64,000 nt of DNA from the NCBI GenBank assembly GCA_934359255.1, contig CAKRLG010000002.1:1-64000 (forward strand). The letters run 5' to 3'. The notes under the pieces were generated by a model. It worked only from the letters and a program-made list of their open reading frames with translations. It was not told the DNA's origin and ran no database searches. The DNA comes from an uncultured Ruminococcus sp. GTDB lineage: Bacteria > Bacillota > Clostridia > Lachnospirales > Lachnospiraceae. The translations under genes were made by a program, and so were the position numbers. Of the stretch, positions 17,199 to 24,109 are shown one piece after another (positions within the stretch are counted from its first letter, which is position 1; every line of letters begins with the position of its first letter).

Positions 17199-18029
17199 AT
17201 GAAAGGTAAATTTAAGCTAAATCACCTGATCGTCCATCTGATCCTCCTGGTCGGAGTGATCGTGGTTGTTTTTCCATTTGCATGGATGATCCTGACATCA
17301 TTTAAAACATCCGGTGAGGCGATGAAGATTCCGCCGACAATTTTCCCGGAAAAATTCGTTACAACGGCATACCATACCATTGTAACTTCTGCAATACCTT
17401 TTGCAACTGTTTATATGAATACGATCATCAACACCGTGGTTACCACACTGGTACAGATTGTATTCTGTTCCATGGCAGGTTATGCTTTCGGTCGTATCGA
17501 ATTCCCGTTCAAGAATGCGATCTTCATTCTTGTATTATCTGTACTGATGGTACCGGGACAGATTTTCCTTCTGCCACAGTATCAGATTGTTCAGAAACTG
17601 GGACTGCTGGATACGATCCCGGCACTGTTTCTGCCCAACCTGTTCAGTGCGTTCGGTACTTTCCTGCTGAGACAGTTCTTCATGTCTCTGCCGAAAGAAC
17701 TGGAAGAAGCAGCCATCGTGGACGGATGCGGACGTTTCCGTATCTTCGCGCAGATCATGCTGCCGCTGATCAAACCGGGTATCGTGGCGATGTCCATCTT
17801 TACCATCAAGTTTGCATGGAATGACTTCATGTGGCCTCTGATCGTCAACACTTCTATGAATAAGATGACACTGGGACCGGCACTGTCTACTTTACAGGGA
17901 CAGTACACCACAGAGTATCCGATGCAGATGGCAGGTGCGGTTCTCGCCGTACTGCCGCTGGTAGTGATGTTCTTCATTTTCCAGAAACAGTTCATCGAAG
18001 GTGTTGCCCAGTCCGGTATCAAGGGCTGA
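17199..18029 (+). CDS. Sugar ABC transporter permease (MalG/UgpE-like)
   Basis: A 276-residue second permease with six helices and an EAA loop (ELEEAAIVDGCGRFRIFAQIMLPL) near residue 170. The start at 17199 is set by AAGGAGG ten bases upstream; the in-frame extension to 17166 overlaps the previous gene and lacks a ribosome site. The C-terminus (FIFQKQFIEGVAQSGIKG) is the standard ending of the family. Last gene of this operon. Confidence 0.92.
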   Translation: MKGKFKLNHLIVHLILLVGVIVVVFPFAWMILTSFKTSGEAMKIPPTIFPEKFVTTAYHTIVTSAIPFATVYMNTIINTVVTTLVQIVFCSMAGYAFGRIEFPFKNAIFILVLSVLMVPGQIFLLPQYQIVQKLGLLDTIPALFLPNLFSAFGTFLLRQFFMSLPKELEEAAIVDGCGRFRIFAQIMLPLIKPGIVAMSIFTIKFAWNDFMWPLIVNTSMNKMTLGPALSTLQGQYTTEYPMQMAGAVLAVLPLVVMFFIFQKQFIEGVAQSGIKG

Positions 18030-18040
18030 TGCTCAACCTA

Positions 18041-18070
18041 TTGACAATGTAGGAAACCACATGCTACTAT
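18041..18070 (+). promoter_or_regulatory. Possible promoter ahead of the rhodanese-TtcA gene
   Basis: TTGACA (18041-18046), 18-base spacer and TACTAT (18065-18070); an overlapping TATAAT at 18068 has 21-base spacing. It lies upstream of the terminator at 18103, so its transcript would be attenuated unless read-through occurs. Confidence 0.4.
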
Positions 18071-18102
18071 AATCCACAGAATTGTGGGTTTCAAATGAGA
18101 TA

Positions 18103-18146
18103 AAAAAGATTTCGGGACTTTCAGTTCCCGGAATCTTTTTCTTTAT
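18103..18146 (+). terminator. Terminator / attenuator before the rhodanese-TtcA gene
   Basis: AAAAAGATTTCGGGA pairs with TCCCGGAATCTTTTT around a short loop, with a following T-rich run. It ends the sugar ABC operon and may attenuate transcription from the candidate promoter at 18041. Confidence 0.75.
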
Positions 18147-18183
18147 ATAAGGAAGTCATGAAAAGGACAGGGAGAGAAAAAGA

Positions 18184-19362
18184 ATGGAAATGACAATACA
18201 GGAAGTAAAACAACTGGACAAAGACAGCTATCAGATCATCGATATCCGGGATGAAAATGAGATTGCTCACGGTGCGATTCCGGGAGCGGTAGCGTTGAAA
18301 GTGGAAGAGATTGCGGAGAGTCCGCTGGTGGATAAAAGCAAAAAACTGGTAATCTGCTGCAGCAGAGGAAAATACAGCCAGGAAGTGGTGCCGGAACTGG
18401 TGAAAAAAGGGTTTGACGCTGTCAGCTTAAAGGGTGGTTATATTGCCTGGCTGATGGATCTGATGCGGGAAGATCAGGAAAAAGATATCAGTGCCGATGT
18501 GGAAAAAAGCATCCGTAAAAAGTTCCGCAAATCCATCTGGTGCAAATTTACGAAGGCCATCAATCAGTATGAACTGGTTAAAGAAGGAGACTGCATTGCA
18601 GTCTGCATCTCCGGTGGAAAAGATTCGATGCTGATGGCAAAACTGTTTCAGGAATTAAAACTGCATAACAAATTCTCTTTTGATGTAAAATTTCTGGTGA
18701 TGGATCCGGGATACAGCCCGGAAAACCGCAAGGTGATCGAGGAGAATGCAAGAAAACTGAATGTTCCGATCACAATTTACGAATCGGATATTTTTGAGGC
18801 AGTTTTCCATGTAGATCAGTCCCCGTGCTATCTGTGCGCGAGAATGCGAAGAGGGCATCTCTATCATTATGCACAGGAACTGGGCTGTAACAAGATTGCT
18901 CTCGGTCATCACTATGACGATGTGATCGAGACCATCCTGATGGGTATGCTGTATGGCGCGCAGGTACAGACCATGATGCCAAAGCTGCACAGCACCAATT
19001 TCGGGGGGATGGAACTGATCCGTCCGATGTATCTGATCCGAGAGGACAGCATCAAGGCGTGGAGAGATTATAACGATCTGCATTTCATTCAGTGCGCATG
19101 TAAATTTACTGACACCTGCACCACCTGTAATAATGAAGAGACAAAATCCAAACGTATGGAGATCAAACAGCTGATCCAGACATTGAAAAAGACGAATCCA
19201 TTCATCGAGAGCAATATCTTCAAGAGTGTGGAAAATGTCAATCTGGATACGGTGGTTGGCTATAAGCAGTATGGAGAACGCCATTATTTCCTGGAAAATT
19301 ATGATAAGATGGGCGAGTTAAAGAGAGAGGAACTGGCGAAAAAAGAAGCAGCACAGGAATAA
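18184..19362 (+). CDS. Rhodanese fused to a TtcA-like tRNA thiolation PP-loop ATPase
   Basis: A 392-residue two-domain protein. Residues about 1-95 form a rhodanese (sulfurtransferase) domain with the active-site loop CCSRGKYS. Residues about 115-390 are a TtcA/TilS-type PP-loop domain with ISGGKDSM, a CYLC pair and further cysteines (CACKFTDTC..C) that could hold an iron-sulfur cluster. TtcA converts cytidine 32 of tRNA to 2-thiocytidine; the fused rhodanese could deliver persulfide sulfur directly (inference). GGGAG precedes ATG 18184. The PucR regulator gene begins 13 bases after its stop. Confidence 0.82.
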   Translation: MEMTIQEVKQLDKDSYQIIDIRDENEIAHGAIPGAVALKVEEIAESPLVDKSKKLVICCSRGKYSQEVVPELVKKGFDAVSLKGGYIAWLMDLMREDQEKDISADVEKSIRKKFRKSIWCKFTKAINQYELVKEGDCIAVCISGGKDSMLMAKLFQELKLHNKFSFDVKFLVMDPGYSPENRKVIEENARKLNVPITIYESDIFEAVFHVDQSPCYLCARMRRGHLYHYAQELGCNKIALGHHYDDVIETILMGMLYGAQVQTMMPKLHSTNFGGMELIRPMYLIREDSIKAWRDYNDLHFIQCACKFTDTCTTCNNEETKSKRMEIKQLIQTLKKTNPFIESNIFKSVENVNLDTVVGYKQYGERHYFLENYDKMGELKREELAKKEAAQE

Positions 19363-19375
19363 CTGAGGTGAGTAT

Positions 19376-20548
19376 ATGGCAGCAACACTGGAAAAAATCT
19401 ATGAGGTAGCGCTTCATCACTATCATATGAAACTGGTCGCAGGCCGGGGAGGACTCTCGAACCTTGTGGACTGGGTCCATGTGGTGGAAGAAGTGGATTA
19501 TGTGCATTTCTTAAAAGGACGGGAACTGATCGTAACCACCGGGATCAAGGAACCGGACGATGCACAGCTGCTGGAATTTACCCGGCGGGTGTATGCAACG
19601 GGAGCCAGTGGACTGGTGTTCAATGTCGGAAGGTATATCAAACATGTGCCAAAAGAAGTCCAGGAATTTGGCGAGGCGCAGGATTTTCCGATTTTTATTC
19701 TGCCGTGGGAAGTGCATCTGGTGGACTTTAACCGGGAACTGTGCAATCTCATCTACCGGTCAGAACAGGAGCAGGACGATCTGGAGAGTGCCGTTCGAAA
19801 AGCGGTATTTTCTCCGGAAAAGAAAGAAACATATCTTCCGGTGCTGGCAAGAGAGGGGATTCATGGAGATACCGGTCTTACGATGGTGCAGTGTTATGTT
19901 CCGGCTTCCGGAAAGACCGATATTACCAGCTTTTATTACCACTTTTTAAGGCAGTGCCAGCAGATTCTTACAAAACAGAATCTGACACATGTAGTCTTTC
20001 ATCACGACAGGTATCTGACACTGGTGATGGTGGAATACAGAAAAGAGATTGTGGAGCAGGTGCTGGATGCGATGAAACGGTGTGCCCTAAACTCAGCAGA
20101 GGGAACAGCGATGTATCTGGCTGTCAGTGAGGGAGAAACGTTGATTGGTAATCTCAGGGAAAAGTATCAGACGCTTTCTTATCTGTGTCGCTGGGCTGCC
20201 GATAAAAAGCAGACCCTTTGCCGGGAGAGCGAAATTGGTGTGACAAAACTTCTGCTGGCAGTTTCGGATCGGAGAAAACTATGGGAATATGAGACACAGA
20301 CCCTGGGAGAACTGGAGAGGATCGACCAGGAGACAGGAAGTGAATATCTGAAGATTCTGAAAATTTATCTCGAAGAAAACGGTAATATTCAGGAAGTGGC
20401 AGCAAAATGCTTCCTTCACCGGAATACGGTGGCATATCATCTGAAAAAGATCAGCGAGATCACCGGGAAAAATCTCGGGGAGACGAGAAACCGGACCCAG
20501 TGGGAACTTGCCTATCTGATCCGGAATCTGCGGAGGCTGCTGGAATAA
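19376..20548 (+). CDS. PucR family transcriptional regulator
   Basis: A 390-residue regulator with the PucR N-terminal domain (about 1-130, including GRELIVTTGI and PIFILPWEVHLVDFNREL), a central region and a C-terminal PucR-type helix-turn-helix (about 320-390; GNIQEVAAKCFLHRNTVAYHLKKI). PucR proteins commonly control purine, amino acid or GABA-type catabolic genes. Here it lies directly upstream of the aminotransferase/permease-dehydrogenase genes, which are its likely targets. GAGGTGAG precedes ATG 19376. Confidence 0.85.
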   Translation: MAATLEKIYEVALHHYHMKLVAGRGGLSNLVDWVHVVEEVDYVHFLKGRELIVTTGIKEPDDAQLLEFTRRVYATGASGLVFNVGRYIKHVPKEVQEFGEAQDFPIFILPWEVHLVDFNRELCNLIYRSEQEQDDLESAVRKAVFSPEKKETYLPVLAREGIHGDTGLTMVQCYVPASGKTDITSFYYHFLRQCQQILTKQNLTHVVFHHDRYLTLVMVEYRKEIVEQVLDAMKRCALNSAEGTAMYLAVSEGETLIGNLREKYQTLSYLCRWAADKKQTLCRESEIGVTKLLLAVSDRRKLWEYETQTLGELERIDQETGSEYLKILKIYLEENGNIQEVAAKCFLHRNTVAYHLKKISEITGKNLGETRNRTQWELAYLIRNLRRLLE

Positions 20549-20582
20549 ATGAGACGGAGTGAACAGATAACAATGTGAACGA

Positions 20583-20601
20583 TGCACAAAAACCATGTGC
20601 A
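20583..20601. promoter_or_regulatory. Candidate operator upstream of the aminotransferase gene
   Basis: Inverted repeat TGCAC-N9-GTGCA centred about 20 bases upstream of the -35 at 20611. Its position suits an activator such as the adjacent PucR protein. A single short match, so tentative. Confidence 0.3.
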
Positions 20602-20610
20602 CGGTGACAA

Positions 20611-20638
20611 TGGACAGAACAGGAAAGTGTGATAATAT
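20611..20638 (+). promoter_or_regulatory. Candidate promoter for the first aminotransferase gene
   Basis: TGGACA (20611-20616), 16-base spacer and TAATAT (20633-20638). Transcription would start near 20645, immediately before the hairpin at 20650. Confidence 0.4.
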
Positions 20639-20649
20639 AGGATACAAGC

Positions 20650-20696
20650 AAAGGCGCGATACAGTTGAAAAGCTGTGATCGTGCCTTTTTGTTTTT
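20650..20696 (+). terminator. Terminator between pucR and the first aminotransferase
   Basis: AAAGGCGCGATACAG pairs with CTGTGATCGTGCCTTT (minor mismatches) and is followed by TTGTTTTT. It ends the pucR transcript; if the promoter at 20611 is real it also acts as an attenuator for the aminotransferase gene. Confidence 0.7.
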
Positions 20697-20741
20697 CAGA
20701 TTAGAATTCCACAGGAATGAGGCATAAAGGAGGAGACAGAA

Positions 20742-22097
20742 ATGTTAAGAGAAGCATTACCTGAGATTGTAACAGGAAGTGTACCGGGACCGAAAGCTGC
20801 GGAAATTTTAAAACGACGTGATGCAGCGATTCCGAAAGCCATGTGCGGAACTACTTATCCGATCTGTATGGGAAGAGGAGAGGGAGCCATGCTGGAAGAC
20901 GTGGATGGCAACCGTTTCCTTGACTGGATCGGTGGTGTCGGTGTTCTGAATATCGGATACAGCAACCCGGAAGTCGTTGAGGCAGTGAAAGCCCAGGCGG
21001 ACAAATATTTCCACGGCATCTTTAATGTCTATGTACATGAAGGATATGTAAAACTGGCAGAAATGTTTGATGAGACAATGCCATGCCGCGGTGACAAGAT
21101 GAAAACATATTTTGCAAACTCCGGAGCCGAGGCAGACGAAAATGCGATCAAGATTGCAAAAGCCTATACGGGAAGAAATAATATCATCTGTTTCTCCGGT
21201 GCATTCCATGGAAGAACCAACCTGACCATGGCACTGACTGCAAAGAAAGCCTACGCCCTTGGCATGGGACCTTTCCCGGCAGGCATCTACCGTGCGGAAT
21301 TTCCTTATCTGTACCGTGCACCGAAAGGATACACCGAAGAGGAAGCCATTGACTATTATATCGAAAAATTCCTGAAACTTTTCGATGAAGCTACACCGGC
21401 AAGTGATGTGGCAGCTGTCATCCTTGAGCCGTTACAGGGCGAAGGTGGATTTATCCCGGCACCGATCGAATTTGTGAAGAAACTGAGAAAGATCTGTGAT
21501 GATAACGGCATCATGCTGATCGCCGATGAAGTACAGTGTGGTAACTGCAGAACCGGAAAATACTTCGCATCGGAATACTGGAAAGAAGCCGGTGCAGCAC
21601 CGGATATCATCGCCACAGCAAAATCCATGGGAGCCGGAGTTCCGATCAGTGCCATCACAGCAAGAGCAGAAGTCATGGATGCAGCACCGGCGGGAACCAT
21701 CGGCGGAACCTACTGTGGTAACCCGTTAGCCTGTGCAGCAGCCATCAAAACAATGGAAATCATGAAAGCCGAAGATTACTGTGGAAAGTCGATGCACATC
21801 GGAAAAGTGGTTACAGAAGCTTTCGAAAAGATGAAAGAAAAATATTCTGTGATCGGAGATGTCCGGGGACTTGGAGGCATGATCGGTGTGGAATTTGTCA
21901 AAGACAAAGAAAGCAAAGAGCCGAATCCGGAATTTGTAAAGAAACTGATTCAGTCAGCTCTGCAAAAAGGCCTGCTTTTGGAAAATGCAGGATCAGCCGG
22001 AAATGTCATCCGTTTCCTGGCTCCATTATGTATGACCGATGAACAGATGAAAACAGGACTGAAGATTTTCGAAGATGCTATCGTAGAAAATCTGTAA
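20742..22097 (+). CDS. Class III (omega/GABA-type) PLP aminotransferase
   Basis: A 451-residue cytoplasmic PLP enzyme. Class III features include ANSGAEADENAIKIAKAYTGR (phosphate-binding region), FSGAFHGRT, EPLQGEGGF, the cofactor Asp in LIADEVQCGNCRTG and the Schiff-base Lys in ATAKSMGAGVP. The overall pattern resembles 4-aminobutyrate and related omega-amino acid transaminases, which would yield a semialdehyde such as succinate semialdehyde. The exact donor is not predictable. AAGGAGGAG precedes ATG 20742. A terminator follows, so the second aminotransferase gene is at least partly uncoupled. Confidence 0.82.
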   Translation: MLREALPEIVTGSVPGPKAAEILKRRDAAIPKAMCGTTYPICMGRGEGAMLEDVDGNRFLDWIGGVGVLNIGYSNPEVVEAVKAQADKYFHGIFNVYVHEGYVKLAEMFDETMPCRGDKMKTYFANSGAEADENAIKIAKAYTGRNNIICFSGAFHGRTNLTMALTAKKAYALGMGPFPAGIYRAEFPYLYRAPKGYTEEEAIDYYIEKFLKLFDEATPASDVAAVILEPLQGEGGFIPAPIEFVKKLRKICDDNGIMLIADEVQCGNCRTGKYFASEYWKEAGAAPDIIATAKSMGAGVPISAITARAEVMDAAPAGTIGGTYCGNPLACAAAIKTMEIMKAEDYCGKSMHIGKVVTEAFEKMKEKYSVIGDVRGLGGMIGVEFVKDKESKEPNPEFVKKLIQSALQKGLLLENAGSAGNVIRFLAPLCMTDEQMKTGLKIFEDAIVENL

Positions 22098-22146
22098 AAT
22101 ATTCATGAAAATCGCTATAGAATAAAAAATAGAAAATATAAAATAT

Positions 22147-22198
22147 AAAAAGACGGCAAAGGCGCTGAATAAACAGTTTCCTGCCGTCTTTTTGTTTT
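22147..22198 (+). terminator. Terminator between the two aminotransferase genes
   Basis: Perfect 12-bp stem AAAAAGACGGCA / TGCCGTCTTTTT (22147-22158 with 22182-22193) followed by GTTTTG. Confidence 0.85.
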
Positions 22199-22200
22199 GA

Positions 22201-22222
22201 TTTACGCGAGCAACAAGCCATA
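22201..22222. repeat. R2 end-motif fragment after a terminator
   Basis: TTTACGCGAGCAACAAGCCA is the inverted-orientation counterpart of the R2 end motif TTTTGGCTCGTTAC. It starts eight bases after a terminator stem, like the fragments at 26846 and 60981. Confidence 0.35.
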
Positions 22223-22254
22223 TTTCATAAACAAAAATCAGGGAGGACAACACT

Positions 22255-23472
22255 ATGAAATTAAAAGACACAGGACTCACATTCCAGGACATCAAAGACA
22301 AAGTAGACAAATACATGATCGAGACATACGAGAGATTCGATTTTCTGGCTGAGACAGCAAAAGATCAGTATATGTATGACGAAAACGGAACCCCTTATCT
22401 GGATTTTTATGCAGGAATCGCTGTAAACTCCGCCGGAAACTGTAATGAAAAAGTGGTAGCAGCAGTGAAGGATCAGGTAGAAGATATCATGCATACCTTT
22501 AACTATCCTTATACCATTCCGCAGGCTCTGCTGGCAGAAAAAATCTGCACGACCATCGGTATGGACAAGATCTTTTATCAGAACTCCGGTACAGAAGCTA
22601 ACGAAGCGATGATAAAGATGGCAAGAAAATATGGTGTGGAAAAATACGGACCGAAGAGATACAACATCGTAACTGCATCCATGGGCTTCCACGGAAGAAC
22701 CTTTGGTGCCATGTCTGCAACCGGGCAGCCGGATAACGGATGTCAGATCGGATTCGGACCGATGACCGATGGATTTACCTATGCAGAGTACAATAACCTG
22801 CAGGCATTCAAAGATGCGTGTACCGAAGATACCATTGCGATCATGGTAGAGCCGGTACAGGGTGAAGGCGGTGTGCATCCGGCAACCATGGAATTTATGC
22901 AGGGACTGAGAGAGTTCTGTGATGAACATGAGATGCTCCTTCTGATCGATGAAGTACAGACCGGCTGGTGCAGAACAGGTAAAGTAATGTCCTTTATGAA
23001 TTATGGAATCAAACCGGATATTGTATCTATGGCAAAAGCTCTGGGTGGCGGAATGCCCATCGGTGCCATCTGTGCAACCGCAGAGGTAGCCAAAGCATTC
23101 ACCCCGGGATCTCATGGTACGACTTTTGGCGGACATCCGGTATGCTGTGCGGCAGCTCTGGCAGAGGTCAATGAACTTCTGGATCGGGATCTTGCAGGAA
23201 ATGCCGCAAAGATAGGTGCATATTTTATGGAACAGTTAAAGACACTTCCACATGTAAAAGAAGTCAGAGGACAGGGACTCCTGGTCGGTGTGGAATTTGA
23301 CGATACCATCTCCGGTGTGGATGTGAAACATGAGTGTCTCCACAGACATCTGCTGATCACAGCCATCGGAGCACATATTATCCGTATGATTCCACCGCTT
23401 ATCATCACCGAAGAAGATTGCGACAAAGCGGTGGCAATCATCAGAGAAGCCGTAGAAGCACTGGAAAAATAA
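22255..23472 (+). CDS. Class III aminotransferase, acetylornithine/GABA-type
   Basis: A 405-residue PLP transaminase, about 50 residues shorter than its neighbour and closer to the ArgD/ornithine branch. Landmarks are YQNSGTEANEAMIKMARKY, MGFHGRTFGAMSATG, EPVQGEGGVHP, LLIDEVQTGWCRTG and the PLP Lys in SMAKALGGGMPIG. The two enzymes share the fold but are clearly different paralogues, so they may act on different omega-amino acids or in opposite directions. GGGAGG precedes ATG 22255. The kinase-like gene follows after 13 bases. Confidence 0.85.
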   Translation: MKLKDTGLTFQDIKDKVDKYMIETYERFDFLAETAKDQYMYDENGTPYLDFYAGIAVNSAGNCNEKVVAAVKDQVEDIMHTFNYPYTIPQALLAEKICTTIGMDKIFYQNSGTEANEAMIKMARKYGVEKYGPKRYNIVTASMGFHGRTFGAMSATGQPDNGCQIGFGPMTDGFTYAEYNNLQAFKDACTEDTIAIMVEPVQGEGGVHPATMEFMQGLREFCDEHEMLLLIDEVQTGWCRTGKVMSFMNYGIKPDIVSMAKALGGGMPIGAICATAEVAKAFTPGSHGTTFGGHPVCCAAALAEVNELLDRDLAGNAAKIGAYFMEQLKTLPHVKEVRGQGLLVGVEFDDTISGVDVKHECLHRHLLITAIGAHIIRMIPPLIITEEDCDKAVAIIREAVEALEK

Positions 23473-23485
23473 TGGAGGATGACCT

Positions 23486-24079
23486 ATGAAACATAAAGTA
23501 ATCACCATCGGATGTGAATACGGTGCAGGCGGTCCGGAGATCGGAAAACGGATCGCCCAGGCACTGGGAATCGAATTTTACGACCGTGATCTCGTGGATA
23601 AAGTTGTGGAACAGATCGGTGTTGACCGTGATCTGGTAAAAAAGGCAGATGCCGGAAGCAATGTTTTATACAGCTTTGAGACACAGTATGGTCCACGGTA
23701 TGCAAATCTGACAAACCGTGTGATTTATAACCAGTTTGAGGTTATTCAGAAATTTGCAGAGAAATCTTCCTGTGTCATCATCGGACGATGCAGCAACTAT
23801 ATCCTGAAAGACCGGAAAGACACCCTGAACTTTTTCGTCTATGCCCCGGAAGAAGTCCGGATCCAGGCAACGATGGAAAAGAAAAACATTGGCCGGAAAG
23901 AAGCGGCAGAACTGGTGAAATATCATGATGAGATGCTTCATTCCCGTTACAAATATATGACCGGTTCTTACCGGGGGGACCGGAAAGGTCGTCATATGAT
24001 GATCGACAGCAGTGTACTTGGCTGGGAGAAAACAGCACAGTATATGCTGCAGATGATCGATCTTCGATTTGAAGACTGA
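23486..24079 (+). CDS. Cytidylate kinase-like family protein
   Basis: A 197-residue P-loop protein of the cytidylate-kinase-like (AAA_26) family. A modified phosphate-binding loop appears at about 7-17 (GCEYGAGGPEIGKRIA), followed by EFYDRDLVDKV and CVIIGRCSNYIL. It is not the housekeeping Cmk, and the family role is unknown; members often accompany amino-acid permease genes, as here. GGAGG precedes ATG 23486. It lies between an aminotransferase and the permease fusion in a tightly spaced gene string. Confidence 0.8.
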   Translation: MKHKVITIGCEYGAGGPEIGKRIAQALGIEFYDRDLVDKVVEQIGVDRDLVKKADAGSNVLYSFETQYGPRYANLTNRVIYNQFEVIQKFAEKSSCVIIGRCSNYILKDRKDTLNFFVYAPEEVRIQATMEKKNIGRKEAAELVKYHDEMLHSRYKYMTGSYRGDRKGRHMMIDSSVLGWEKTAQYMLQMIDLRFED

Positions 24080-24109
24080 GGAGAGAATGAGAAAAGGAAG
24101 TGAGTGTTT

